Shown here piece after piece: positions 23,494 to 32,393 of a stretch of DNA of 64,000 nucleotides. The notes beneath the pieces were generated by a model. It searched no databases and had not been told where the DNA came from. It worked only from the letters and a program-made list of their open reading frames with translations. Positions within the stretch are counted from its first letter, which is position 1. Every line of letters starts with the position of its first letter. Source of the DNA: Anaerolineales bacterium. GTDB lineage: Bacteria; Chloroflexota; Anaerolineae; Anaerolineales; DRMV01. The stretch spans positions 13,730 to 77,729 of the forward strand of contig JALVVL010000022.1 of assembly GCA_027023425.1 (NCBI GenBank). The letters run 5' to 3'. The position numbers and the translations under genes were made by a program.

Positions 23494-25689
23494 TCATCCT
23501 CCGCGCTTGCGGAAGGCTTGGACTACGTTGGTCAGGTTTTCTATGCGCGTCAGCACGCGACTAAGTTGCTCAATGTCGCGCACGTCCAACACAAGGTCTA
23601 TCACCACTTGGGCGTAAGAGGTAGGCTTTTGGGAAATGTTGATCTTTTCAAGGTTCACACCTTCGTCGGAAAGTATGGTGGTGATATCGCGCATCAGGCT
23701 TTCGCGGTCGTAGGCTAATATCCGCACGGGCACCGGATAGGCGCTGGCGGGCTTACCCCATGAGACTTGTATCAGCCGGCCCTTATCTTTCAGGCTGAGG
23801 ATGTTGGGACAATCTTGGCGGTGGATGCTCACGCCGCGCCCGCGGGTCACATAGCCCACGATTGGGTCGCCCGGGGCAGGGTTGCAACACTTGGCGAGCG
23901 AGTAGAGCAGGCCACCGGTGCCGGTTACGGAAATTTCGCCGTCGTTTTCGGGGCGCTTTTGCGGGTGGGGGACGAGGCGAAAATCCTCAGGGGCGCTCTC
24001 AACTTCGGCCAGCCCTCGCACAACGCGGCTTATCGGGAGGTCGCCGCAGCCAATGGCAACGTACAGGTCTTCGGTTGTTTTGTAGCCGAGGGTGCGGGCG
24101 AGTTCCTGCAGGTCAACGTTGTCGGCGCCGAGGCGTTTTAGTTCTTTTTCAAGCGCCGCCCGCCCGTGGGCGAGGTTTTGTTCGCGCGCCTGCCGCTTGA
24201 ACCACTGGCGGATTTTCGCTTTGGCGCGCTGGGTGCGCACCATTTCAAGGCTTGGGTTGAGCCAATCGCGGCTTGGACCACCGCGGCGCGTGGTGAGAAT
24301 TTCCACTTGGTCGCCGGTTTTGAGTTTGTAACTCAGCGGCACGAGTTTGCCATTCACTTTGGCGCCGCGGCACCGGTGCCCAATTTCGGTGTGGATGTGG
24401 TAGGCAAAGTCTATTGGGGTGGAGCCAGCGGGCAAGTCAATGATGTCGCCGCGCGGGGTGAAAACATACACCCTATCTTCAAACACATCGGTTTTCATCC
24501 CCTCCAAAAATTCCGAAGCGTCTGAGACATCCTGCTGCCATTCCATCAATTGGCGCAGCCATTTGACCTTGCGCTCAAAATCTTCGTCGCGCGGCACACC
24601 TTCCTTGTAACGCCAGTGCGCGGCAATGCCGTATTCCGCCCGCTGGTGCATTTCTTCGGTGCGGATTTGCACCTCCAAAGTTTTGCCGTCCTCAAAAAGC
24701 ACAGCGGTGTGCAAGGATTGGTAGGAGTTTTCTTTGGGGTTTGCTATGTAATCGTCAAACTCGCCGGGGATGGGCTTCCATGTGGTGTGGATGATCCCCA
24801 AAACAGCGTAGCAGGTGGGCACATCGTCTACTATGATGCGAACGCCGCGAATGTCGCTTAGGCTTTCAAACGGCACACCCTTGCGGCGCATTTTGTTGTA
24901 AATTGAGTAAATGTGCTTGGGGCGGCCGGTGACGCGAGCCTTGATGTTTGCCTGCTTGAGCACTTCTTTGATGCGTTCTACCACGCGCTTGAGTTCGGCT
25001 TCGCGCTCGGTGCGGCGCTCGGCAAGTTTGGAGGCAATTTCCTTGTAGGCTTGGGGGTTTACATAGCGGAAAGAGAGGTCTTCCAATTCCCACTTGATTT
25101 GCCAAATGCCGAGGCGGTTGGCGAGCGGAGCAAAAATGTCCAGCGTTTGTTTGGCGATGCGGCGTTGTTTTTGCGGCGGCAGGTAGCGCAAAGTGCGCAT
25201 GTTGTGCAAGCGGTCGGCGAGTTTGATGATCACCACCCGCACGTCCCTGCTCATCGCCAAAAAAGTTTTGCGGAGCGATTCGTGGATCAGCCTGCGCTTG
25301 CGTTCATCTTCAGCCCAAGGTGTTTCCTCTTCGCCGCTGTCTTTTTCTTCTTGCTCAGGGCGTGAGACCCGTGGCAGGGAAACGAGTTTGGTAACACCGT
25401 CCACCAGATTGGCTATTTCATCGCCAAATTCTCGGCGGATGTCGTCCAAAGTGAGGTCGGTATCTTCAACGGTATCATGCAACAAACCGGCGGCCACAAC
25501 AGCCGCCGGCATACGCAATTCGGCCAAAATTTCTGCCACGGCGAGGCAGTGTTGGATGTAAGGCGCGCCGGAAGCACGCTTTTGGCCTTTGTGCGCTTCG
25601 GCGGCAACGCGATAGGCGCGTTCTACCAATTCCCTATCCGCCACGGAATATTTTGGAGGCAATTTTTCCATCAGGTCTTTGAGTTCCAT
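23494..25689 (-). CDS. rsh: Bifunctional (p)ppGpp synthetase/hydrolase RelA/SpoT
   Basis: Makes and degrades the alarmone (p)ppGpp during starvation. The product is 731 residues. The hydrolase domain carries the HD motif (LLHDTVED, His71-Asp72 and Glu75-Asp76). The synthetase domain shows SDIRGVRIIV and ENSYQSLHTAV. TGS (about 395-455) and C-terminal ACT (about 655-731) domains follow. Because the hydrolase motif is intact, it is likely bifunctional. I chose the ATG at 25689, with GGAG upstream; in-frame sequence upstream encodes repeats. It leads the cluster with the DsbA-like protein and VKOR. Confidence 0.95.
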   Translation of the reverse strand: MELKDLMEKLPPKYSVADRELVERAYRVAAEAHKGQKRASGAPYIQHCLAVAEILAELRMPAAVVAAGLLHDTVEDTDLTLDDIRREFGDEIANLVDGVTKLVSLPRVSRPEQEEKDSGEEETPWAEDERKRRLIHESLRKTFLAMSRDVRVVIIKLADRLHNMRTLRYLPPQKQRRIAKQTLDIFAPLANRLGIWQIKWELEDLSFRYVNPQAYKEIASKLAERRTEREAELKRVVERIKEVLKQANIKARVTGRPKHIYSIYNKMRRKGVPFESLSDIRGVRIIVDDVPTCYAVLGIIHTTWKPIPGEFDDYIANPKENSYQSLHTAVLFEDGKTLEVQIRTEEMHQRAEYGIAAHWRYKEGVPRDEDFERKVKWLRQLMEWQQDVSDASEFLEGMKTDVFEDRVYVFTPRGDIIDLPAGSTPIDFAYHIHTEIGHRCRGAKVNGKLVPLSYKLKTGDQVEILTTRRGGPSRDWLNPSLEMVRTQRAKAKIRQWFKRQAREQNLAHGRAALEKELKRLGADNVDLQELARTLGYKTTEDLYVAIGCGDLPISRVVRGLAEVESAPEDFRLVPHPQKRPENDGEISVTGTGGLLYSLAKCCNPAPGDPIVGYVTRGRGVSIHRQDCPNILSLKDKGRLIQVSWGKPASAYPVPVRILAYDRESLMRDITTILSDEGVNLEKINISQKPTSYAQVVIDLVLDVRDIEQLSRVLTRIENLTNVVQAFRKRGG

Positions 25690-25828
25690 CTCTTTGCTCC
25701 GCGGCGCCTTTAGCCGTTTCGGCAGTTTGTGGGTGTTGGGATGTTTCCGCGTGGCTATTATAGCGCGAAAAGGGGGCAAATCGCCTAACTGCCGAGTTGA
25801 GCGCGTTTTCTCATTAGTCGTATGCCTG

Positions 25829-25914
25829 TTAGGTCGTTGGATCGTTGGGTCGTTAGGTCGTTGAGTCGTTGAGTCGTTGAGTCGTTGGGTCGTTGGGTCG
25901 TTGGGTTGTTGCGT
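25829..25914. repeat. 9-bp minisatellite (GTCGTTGRG)n
   Basis: About nine imperfect copies of a 9-bp unit, GTCGTTGGG / GTCGTTGAG / GTCGTTAGG, in tandem. The variants differ mainly at positions 7-9. Translated, it would give Asn/Asp/Thr/Gln/Arg-rich repeats, but no start or Shine-Dalgarno supports a gene. A short related stretch, AACGACCCAACTACC, lies near 62120. It sits between rsh and kbl, which diverge. Confidence 0.85.
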
Positions 25915-26230
25915 CGTAGGTAGGGCGGAAAACACAGAAGACACAGAAAAAACTTCTCTTTGCGTCCTTTGCGTTTCTCTGCGTCTCTGCGTTAACCTTG
26001 GCGTCCTTTGTGCCCTTGGCACTCTTGGCGCTACTATCTACCGATTGACACAGGTTTACACCGATTGGATGATTGAAACCGCAGATTTCGCAGATTCCGC
26101 AGAAAAAAATCTGTGTCAATCTGTGGTTTTCTCTCTGCGTCTTTGTGTTTCTCTGCATCTTTGCGTCACTTTCTTGGCGTCCTTCATGTCCTTCGTATCC
26201 TTGGCGTCAACTTCTCTGCGCCCTCTGCAT
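25915..26230. repeat. CACAGATT-type dispersed repeat block
   Basis: Continues from the minisatellite toward kbl. Words: GAAAACACAGAAGACACAGA, TTTGCGTCCTTTGCGTTTCT, CTTGGCGTCCTTTGTGCCCT, ACCGATTGACACAGGTTTAC, GAAACCGCAGATTTCGCAGA. In-frame codons upstream of kbl run through this block but have no gene signal. Confidence 0.85.
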
Positions 26231-26242
26231 CTGCGCTTGTGC

Positions 26243-26248
26243 TATACT
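26243..26248 (+). promoter_or_regulatory. -10 box for kbl
   Basis: TATACT lies 47 nt upstream of the kbl ATG and just after the end of the repeat block. No clear -35 hexamer is present. Confidence 0.4.
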
Positions 26249-26294
26249 GAATATGCGCCGATGCGCGTCATCCTTATATTGCGAGGGTACGAAA

Positions 26295-27491
26295 ATGACA
26301 CATGACCTTCCTCCCAAACTGCAATGGATTGAAGATGAACTGCAGAAACTGCGCGAAAGCGGCCTTTACACCCACATCCGCACTCTGGAATCGCCTCAGG
26401 GCGCTTGGCTGGTGGTTGATGGCAAGAAGGTGCTCAACTTTTGTTCCAACAACTACCTTGGCCTTGCAAACCACCCGCGCCTCGTACAAGCCGCTAAAGA
26501 GGCCATTGAAAAATATGGGGTGGGGCCGGGAGCCGTCCGTACTATTGCTGGCACTATGAAACTGCATGTGGAACTTGAAAAGCGCCTCGCCGCTTTCAAA
26601 GGGGTTGAAGATGCAATCACTTTCCAGTCCGGCTTCAATGCCAATTTGGGCACAATCCCCGCGTTGGTTGGGCGCGGCGACGTCATCTTTTCGGACGAAC
26701 TCAACCATGCCAGCATAATTGACGGCAGCCGACTGTCGCGCGCTCAAATAATCCGCTATGAGCATTGCAACGCCGAGGATTTGGAAGCCAAACTCAAAGA
26801 GCACCGCCACCAATACAACCATGCCTTGGTAGTCACAGACGGCGTTTTCAGCATGGATGGCGACATTGCTCCTCTGGACAAAATCTACGAGGTGACGAAA
26901 AATTACGACGCTATCCTGATGGTGGACGATGCCCACGGCGAGGGCGTGCTTGGGCGCGGCGGTCGCGGCATTGTTGACCACTTCAACTTGCACGGCAAGG
27001 TGGATATTGAAGTGGGCACGCTTTCAAAAGCATTTGGCGTGGTTGGAGGCGTTGTGGCCGGAAACGCCAAAATTGTGGAATGGCTGCGTCAGCGCGGCCG
27101 ACCTTTCCTCTTCTCTTCCGCTATGACCGTGCCCGACACAGCCGCTTGCCTTGCCGCTGTGGATTTGCTGGAAGAATCTACCGATTTGGTGGATAAACTC
27201 TGGGAAAACACCCGCTATTTCAAAGGCGAAATGAAAAATTTGGGCTTTGACACCGGCCAAAGCGTCACCCCGATAACCCCAATAATGCTTGGCGAAGCAA
27301 AACTTGCCCAAGAATTCAGCCGCCGCCTTTTTGACGAGGGTGTTTTCGCTATGGCGATAGGCTACCCCACCGTGCCAAAAGGCAAAGCGCGCATACGGGT
27401 AATGATTTCCGCCGCCCACGAGCGAGAAGATTTGGACAAAGGGCTTGAGGCCTTCGCAAAAGTGGGCCGCTCGCTTGGCGTCATCAAATAA
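26295..27491 (+). CDS. kbl: Glycine C-acetyltransferase (2-amino-3-ketobutyrate CoA ligase)
   Basis: PLP enzyme of the alpha-oxoamine synthase family, 398 residues. It splits 2-amino-3-ketobutyrate with CoA into glycine and acetyl-CoA. Seen features are [14 protein letters not shown], the [11 protein letters not shown] segment, [12 protein letters not shown], and the PLP lysine Lys245 in GTLSKAFG. The start at 26295 has GAGGG upstream and gives a family-standard N-terminus. No threonine dehydrogenase (tdh) is adjacent, so coupling to threonine breakdown is not shown. A related acyltransferase such as 8-amino-7-oxononanoate synthase is less likely, given how fully the Kbl motifs match. Confidence 0.9.
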   Translation: MTHDLPPKLQWIEDELQKLRESGLYTHIRTLESPQGAWLVVDGKKVLNFCSNNYLGLANHPRLVQAAKEAIEKYGVGPGAVRTIAGTMKLHVELEKRLAAFKGVEDAITFQSGFNANLGTIPALVGRGDVIFSDELNHASIIDGSRLSRAQIIRYEHCNAEDLEAKLKEHRHQYNHALVVTDGVFSMDGDIAPLDKIYEVTKNYDAILMVDDAHGEGVLGRGGRGIVDHFNLHGKVDIEVGTLSKAFGVVGGVVAGNAKIVEWLRQRGRPFLFSSAMTVPDTAACLAAVDLLEESTDLVDKLWENTRYFKGEMKNLGFDTGQSVTPITPIMLGEAKLAQEFSRRLFDEGVFAMAIGYPTVPKGKARIRVMISAAHEREDLDKGLEAFAKVGRSLGVIK

Positions 27492-27495
27492 AACC

Positions 27496-27527
27496 CAAAA
27501 AATCCGCCGTTATTGGCGGATTTTTTG
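27496..27527 (+). terminator. Rho-independent terminator after kbl
   Basis: AATCCGCC and GGCGGATT form a perfect 8-bp stem with a 6-nt loop (27501-27522), followed by a run of T. It begins 9 nt after the kbl stop codon. A-rich sequence on the left arm makes it work in both directions. Confidence 0.9.
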
Positions 27528-27537
27528 GATTAAACAG

Positions 27538-27572
27538 TTCTGCCCCAAGCCAAGGGGATACTTGGGGCAGAA
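27538..27572. other. 12-bp hairpin between kbl terminator and peroxiredoxin
   Basis: TTCTGCCCCAAG (27538-27549) and CTTGGGGCAGAA (27561-27572) pair perfectly, with an 11-nt loop. It lacks a T-tract. A good AAGGAGG Shine-Dalgarno follows at about 27586-27592, but only a tiny open frame (TTG start, 12 codons) lies behind it. It could be a leader element or a gene remnant. The rest of 27573-27739 shows no gene. Confidence 0.55.
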
Positions 27573-27739
27573 CCGACCAACTCAGAAGGAGGACAACCAC
27601 CATTGCCGTCTTTGTGGCTAAATTTTAGTGCATCTTTGTGACACTGTTAGTGACGTCCATCACGGCTTTGGGCTGACAGCGGGCATGAATGCCCACATTA
27701 GAGAATTGTTAGATACGCCGCGCTGGCAACTTCCCACGC

Positions 27740-27768
27740 TTGACAAAAGAAGCGCCAAAGGTTAAGAT
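27740..27768 (+). promoter_or_regulatory. Sigma-70-like promoter for peroxiredoxin
   Basis: TTGACA at 27740-27745 and TAAGAT at 27763-27768 have the ideal 17-bp spacing. The ATG of the peroxiredoxin follows 46 nt later. This is one of only two full -35/-10 promoters I could recognise. Confidence 0.75.
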
Positions 27769-27814
27769 TGGAAGCGTAACAACTTTATACCAATTCCAGC
27801 AAAGGAGGAGCACC

Positions 27815-28456
27815 ATGGACGAAAAACGCATGCCTTTGATCGGCGATAAATTCCCTGAACTAAAAGTTGTGACAACCCACGGCGAACTCACCTTGCCCGA
27901 TGCTTTCAAAGGTAAGTGGTTTATCCTCTTCAGCCACCCCGCGGACTTTACGCCGGTATGCACGACCGAGTTTTACGCTTTTCAAAAGCGCTACCCTGAA
28001 TTTCGCAAGTTGAACACCGAACTCATCGGCCTCAGCGTTGATCAGGTGTTCTCCCACATCAAGTGGGAAGAGTGGATTGAAGAAAAACTGGGCATCAAGA
28101 TTGAATTCCCCATCATCGCCGACACCGGCAAAGTTTCTGAAACCTTAGGGTTGATTCACCCCGGCAAGGGCACAAACACGGTGCGCGCGGTCTTCATCGT
28201 TGACCCCAAGGGCATTGTGCGCGCCATCCTCTACTACCCGCAGGAACTCGGCCGCAACATGGATGAAATTTTGCGCATGATCAAGGCCTTCCAACTCTCT
28301 GACGAGAAAGGCGTTGCCATACCGGCCAACTGGCCTAACAACGAGTTGATCGGCGACAAAGTCATCATCCCGCCGGCTGCCGATATCAAAACTGCAGAAG
28401 AACGCCCCAAGAAGTACGACTGCTACGACTGGTGGTTCTGCTACAAAGAGAAGTAA
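27815..28456 (+). CDS. Peroxiredoxin, Prx6-like thermophile type
   Basis: Thiol peroxidase of 213 residues that reduces hydrogen peroxide and organic peroxides. The peroxidatic cysteine is Cys49 (FTPVCTTEF). The C-terminus ends CYDWWFCYK, with Cys203 and Cys209, the pattern of archaeal and thermophile Prx6-group enzymes that resolve the sulfenic acid through a second cysteine. A perfect AAGGAGGAG Shine-Dalgarno precedes the ATG. It has its own strong promoter and terminator, so it is a single-gene unit. Thioredoxin (61.4 kb) is a plausible reductant. Alternative name: alkyl hydroperoxide reductase-like. Confidence 0.93.
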   Translation: MDEKRMPLIGDKFPELKVVTTHGELTLPDAFKGKWFILFSHPADFTPVCTTEFYAFQKRYPEFRKLNTELIGLSVDQVFSHIKWEEWIEEKLGIKIEFPIIADTGKVSETLGLIHPGKGTNTVRAVFIVDPKGIVRAILYYPQELGRNMDEILRMIKAFQLSDEKGVAIPANWPNNELIGDKVIIPPAADIKTAEERPKKYDCYDWWFCYKEK

Positions 28457-28479
28457 ACCTTTCTCCTTCTTTCTCCTGC

Positions 28480-28511
28480 TGCCCACGGAGTTCATCTCCG
28501 TGGGCATTTTT
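28480..28511 (+). terminator. Rho-independent terminator after peroxiredoxin
   Basis: TGCCCACGGAG and CTCCGTGGGCA form an 11-bp stem with a 5-nt loop, followed by TTTTTG. It starts 23 nt after the stop codon. Confidence 0.92.
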
Positions 28512-28575
28512 GTAACCAATTCCGCTGGTGTGTGTTATATCACCACGAATCTAACTTTTTGAGAAGGAGAATTGT

Positions 28576-29820
28576 ATGGAATCTCACCGTGTTGTGATCA
28601 CCGGTTTAGGCACCATCAATCCGCTTGGCAATGATGTACCTACCAGTTGGGAAAATGCCCTAAGCGGCCGCTCCGGCATTGGTTACATCACCCTGTTTGA
28701 CACCAGCGAGCACAAAGTGAAAATAGCCGGAGAGGTGAAGGGTTTTGACCCCAAGGAGCATTTCAGTAAGCGCGACGCCCGTCGTCTTGACAGATACGCC
28801 CAACTGGCAATTGTGGCTGCTCGGCAGGCCGTGGCCGACGCCGGCTGGAATTTAGAGCACATGGACCGTGACAGGGTAGGGGTAGTTATCGGCAGCGGCA
28901 TTGGAGGAATCAGTACCTTTGAACGTGAAGTGCGCGTTTACGACAAACGCGGTCCCAGCCGCGTGAGCCCTTTTTTAGTTCCCATGATGCTTGCCGACAC
29001 CGCCCCCGGCCTCATTGCCATTGAATTTGGCCTGCGCGGGCCCAACTTTGCAGTTGTAGCCGCGTGCGCCAGCGGCACAAACGCCATTGGCGAGGCCTTT
29101 CAGGTTATCCGCCGCGGCGATGCCGACGCGATGCTGGTCGGCGGGGCTGACGCGGTGGTAACCCCGCTGGCGATGGCTGGCTTGGAAGTGATGACCGCGC
29201 TCTCAAAGCGCAACGACGCGCCTCAAAAAGCCTCGCGTCCCTTTGATGCCAACCGTGATGGTTTCGTAATGGGCGAAGGCGCTACCTTTTTGGCTTTAGA
29301 AACTTTGGAGCACGCTAAGGCACGCGGAGCGAACATCATCGCCGAAGTGGTGGGTTACGGCGTTACCAACGACGCCTTCCACATTACCGCACCCGACCCC
29401 GATGGAAGTGGCGCCGCGCTGTGTATGCGCAATGCTTTAGCCAGCGCCGGCCTAAAACCCGAACAGATAGATTACATCAACGCTCACGGAACGAGCACGC
29501 GCTTGAACGATAAAAGCGAGACCGCAGCCATAAAAGCGGTATTTGGCGAACACGCCTACGAAATCCCGGTTTCTTCCACAAAATCCATGACCGGCCATTT
29601 GCTGGGAGGTGCAGGGGCGTTAGAGGCTATGTTCACCGCCCTTGCAATTCGTGATGGCATCCTTCCGCCCACAATAAACTACGAGACTCCTGATCCTGAG
29701 TGTGATTTGGACTACGTTCCCAACGAAGCCCGCCGTGCCGACGTGCAATATGCTTTGTCAAACTCATTTGGCTTTGGCGGCCATAACGGCACCATAATTC
29801 TGGCTAAGTTCAACGAATAG
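28576..29820 (+). CDS. fabF: Beta-ketoacyl-ACP synthase II
   Basis: Elongating condensing enzyme of type II fatty acid synthesis, 414 residues. The catalytic Cys (about residue 164, VVAACASGTN), the two catalytic histidines (NAHGTSTRLND and KSMTGHLLGGAG) and the GFGGHN end motif are all present. AGAAGGAG precedes the ATG. It starts a two-gene unit with fabH, which follows by 74 nt. An acyl carrier protein or malonyl transferase gene is not in this window, although acpS is. Confidence 0.96.
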   Translation: MESHRVVITGLGTINPLGNDVPTSWENALSGRSGIGYITLFDTSEHKVKIAGEVKGFDPKEHFSKRDARRLDRYAQLAIVAARQAVADAGWNLEHMDRDRVGVVIGSGIGGISTFEREVRVYDKRGPSRVSPFLVPMMLADTAPGLIAIEFGLRGPNFAVVAACASGTNAIGEAFQVIRRGDADAMLVGGADAVVTPLAMAGLEVMTALSKRNDAPQKASRPFDANRDGFVMGEGATFLALETLEHAKARGANIIAEVVGYGVTNDAFHITAPDPDGSGAALCMRNALASAGLKPEQIDYINAHGTSTRLNDKSETAAIKAVFGEHAYEIPVSSTKSMTGHLLGGAGALEAMFTALAIRDGILPPTINYETPDPECDLDYVPNEARRADVQYALSNSFGFGGHNGTIILAKFNE

Positions 29821-29894
29821 CCGCAAAAACTGAAAGTTTGCCCGCCCTTCGCGCTTTTGCTTGTGAGTTGGCGGTGTTGGAAAGGAGAAAACCC

Positions 29895-31010
29895 ATGAGC
29901 CGTTATGCGCACATAACCGGCTGGGGCATGGCCGTTCCTGAGCACGTGATGACAAACGACGACCTTGCCAAAATGGTGGATACCAGCGATGAATGGATAA
30001 GGACGCGCACCGGCATTCGCGAACGACGCATTGCCGCCCCGGATGAAAGCACGGCCACATTAGCCGCTGACGCCGCGGTTGAAGCCCTGAAAGTGGCTGG
30101 CGTTCGCCCGCCGGATGTTGATTTGATAATCGTGGCTTCTTCCTCGCCTGAGCACATTTTCCCCGCAACGGCTTGTTTGGTGCAGGATATGATAGGCGCT
30201 ACAAAGGCCGGGGCATTTGACCTTTCCGCAGCCTGCACAGGCTTCATCTACGCCCTCAACATGGCGGCGCAGGCCATCCGCACCGGCAATATCAACACTG
30301 CCTTGGTGATTGGGGCAGAAACGCTTTCGCGAATTGTGAACTGGCAAGACCGTAACACCTGCGTCCTCTTTGGAGATGGTGCTGGCGCATTTGTGCTTCA
30401 GGCCTCAGACGAGCCGGGCGGCGTGATAGACGCCATCATGCACGCCGACGGCTCAGGAGCGGATGTGCTCATGTTGCCCGCCGGCGGCAGTAAATTGCCC
30501 ACTTCGGCAGATACCGTGGCGCACGGGCTCCATTACGTGCACATGGAAGGCCGCCCTGTTTTCCGCTTTGCGACGAGGGTGATGGCCGAAGGGGTCACCG
30601 AAGTTTTGGATAAAGCCGGTTTCCCGCTGGAAAAAGTGAATTTGATCATCCCCCATCAGGCCAATGTGCGCATTCTTGAGGTGGCCGCCAAAAAACTAAA
30701 ACTGCCGATGGACAAATTCGTGGTGAATTTGGACAAATACGGCAACACCTCCACGGCTTCAATACCAATAGCGGCAACCGAAGCGGCAAACAGCGGGCGG
30801 CTTAGGCCGGGGGATTATGTGGTCTTTGTCGGCTTTGGCGGCGGTCTAACTTGGGGCGCTCTCTTAGCGCAATGGACAGGTCCGTTGCCCGAGCGGCCTG
30901 AAATCAGCCCGGAGCGCTATCGGCTGTGGGCAAAAGTGCGTTCCGCCGGTTTGCGCCTGAAGCGCAAGGTTATGAGCAAAGTGAGCAGTTCCGAAAACAT
31001 GGGAGGCTGA
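29895..31010 (+). CDS. fabH: Beta-ketoacyl-ACP synthase III
   Basis: Starts fatty acid synthesis by condensing acetyl-CoA (or a branched primer) with malonyl-ACP; 371 residues. The catalytic triad is Cys114 (SAACTGFIYAL), His in IPHQANVRI and Asn in YGNTSTAS. AAGGAG precedes the ATG at 29895. The C-terminus runs about 40 residues past the usual GGGLTWGALL end and is basic, an extension of unknown purpose. It follows fabF and ends with a strong terminator. Confidence 0.95.
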   Translation: MSRYAHITGWGMAVPEHVMTNDDLAKMVDTSDEWIRTRTGIRERRIAAPDESTATLAADAAVEALKVAGVRPPDVDLIIVASSSPEHIFPATACLVQDMIGATKAGAFDLSAACTGFIYALNMAAQAIRTGNINTALVIGAETLSRIVNWQDRNTCVLFGDGAGAFVLQASDEPGGVIDAIMHADGSGADVLMLPAGGSKLPTSADTVAHGLHYVHMEGRPVFRFATRVMAEGVTEVLDKAGFPLEKVNLIIPHQANVRILEVAAKKLKLPMDKFVVNLDKYGNTSTASIPIAATEAANSGRLRPGDYVVFVGFGGGLTWGALLAQWTGPLPERPEISPERYRLWAKVRSAGLRLKRKVMSKVSSSENMGG

Positions 31011-31050
31011 ACGGGACATCAGTACCCCACCATCTCTGCAAGACGAAAAA

Positions 31051-31090
31051 CAACAGGCCGGGGATTGTGTGCCTCGGCCTGTTGTTTTTT
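31051..31090 (+). terminator. Rho-independent terminator after fabH
   Basis: CAACAGGCCG and CGGCCTGTTG form a 10-bp stem extended by GG/CC pairs, followed by six T. It also lies downstream of the convergent membrane-protein gene and could serve both. Confidence 0.9.
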
Positions 31091-31117
31091 GAATTTCTGT
31101 CCGGGTTGTAAGGAGTT

Positions 31118-32242
31118 TTACGACGATGCCGGTTTGCCGCTTGTGCCCTTGAGGCCAGACTTGGATTTGCCGCTTTCACCAACTTGAAAAACCTTGAGCA
31201 AGCGGCGCACAATATCGTAAGCCACATTTTGCTGGAAGCCGGAAAGCCAAGCCAGTACGAAAATGGGGGCCGCGGCGATGCTACCGCTCTGCTGAACGGA
31301 AGTCATGGAAATTATGCCAGCCTCCATCACAAGGTAGATGAAAGCGCCCAGCACCACGCCCATGATGGGGTTGGTGTAGTACCACATTCGGTACTGGGGG
31401 TCAAAATCTTGATCGCGCGCCACATGCCTCCACAGGGCGTAAAGCGCTCCCGTCACCCCGCCAAGGCCGCCCCACAACGTGCTTTTCACCCCGTTTACCA
31501 GCCAAAGCACGCTCTCCAGCGCTGCGTTAGCCGTTTCCTTGTATCCAAGCAGATGGGCATACTTGTGGATAAGGTAAGGCAGGCCGAACAACCCGGCGGT
31601 CAGCAGTACAAGCGCCGCGATTTCATACCAAAAAAGTCGCCATCCAACCGTGCGCGAGGCTTCTTGAACCCGTTGGAGCAATTTGATACGGTATTCTACT
31701 TCGTCCACATAGCGCTTTGCTTCTTCGTAGTGCTCGCGCCCTGCCATCAGATAAGCGCGGGCGGCCTTCAATTCGTCAAACATTTCCCGCGCTATGTCAA
31801 GGTTGTTGACTTTTTCCTTTATCAAACCTTCAATCTCGCCGATGCGCTTCCAAAGCCTTTCCATTTCCTGCATTGAAACCAGTTTTGTCACCACGACGGG
31901 GTTGGGGGTGGGTTCAGTGTCGGGCAGAGGCGGTGGGGTGCTGGTTCGTTCCGGCCCGGGGGGAAGGGAAGCATCGGTAGAGAAAAGCGGAGCGCCGCGC
32001 GTTGAATCCGCGCTTGGCAGCGGCGGGGGGGCTTGAGGTTCGTGGCTATCTTCACTCAAGTCTTTCCCCTCAAACGGCGTGACCGCTTGCATACCGCCGT
32101 CTTCTCCATCCTCATCTTCCGGCAGCGCTTCTATAGGGTCTATGGCATTCATACCATGATCGGGTACACGTTCACCCTTGGCATTGACAAAAGTATCTTC
32201 GGCTGTCGGTGTGAATTCTTCAGGCGAGGGATTAGATGCCAT
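31118..32242 (-). CDS. Unrecognised membrane protein with Pro-rich N-terminus and coiled coil
   Basis: 374 residues. Residues 1-115 are low-complexity, rich in Pro, Glu and Ser, and probably cytoplasmic and unfolded. Residues 120-200 form a predicted coiled coil (MEMERLWKRIGEIEGLIKEK-like heptads). The rest has about four membrane helices. AGGAGG precedes the ATG. No enzymatic motif is visible. The layout suggests a membrane scaffold. It converges on fabH and shares a terminator region. I do not recognise the family. Confidence 0.62.
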   Translation of the reverse strand: MASNPSPEEFTPTAEDTFVNAKGERVPDHGMNAIDPIEALPEDEDGEDGGMQAVTPFEGKDLSEDSHEPQAPPPLPSADSTRGAPLFSTDASLPPGPERTSTPPPLPDTEPTPNPVVVTKLVSMQEMERLWKRIGEIEGLIKEKVNNLDIAREMFDELKAARAYLMAGREHYEEAKRYVDEVEYRIKLLQRVQEASRTVGWRLFWYEIAALVLLTAGLFGLPYLIHKYAHLLGYKETANAALESVLWLVNGVKSTLWGGLGGVTGALYALWRHVARDQDFDPQYRMWYYTNPIMGVVLGAFIYLVMEAGIISMTSVQQSGSIAAAPIFVLAWLSGFQQNVAYDIVRRLLKVFQVGESGKSKSGLKGTSGKPASS

Positions 32243-32393
32243 TTTATCCTCCTGCTTACATTCAGGGGTTATTTCGGATGGCGACGCAGCACCGCCGCAA
32301 CCGCACTTGCTTTATTTTGAGTATAGGTCAAAGGATGAGGAAAGTCAATCGGCAACATATAAGGCCTTACGCGGCCTTTGGGGCTTGCCAAGG

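Noticed and set aside
27640..27735. PerR/Fur-type operator upstream of the peroxiredoxin
   Set aside because: TTAGAGAATTGTTAGAT is AT-rich but not a good inverted repeat, so it does not meet an operator consensus.
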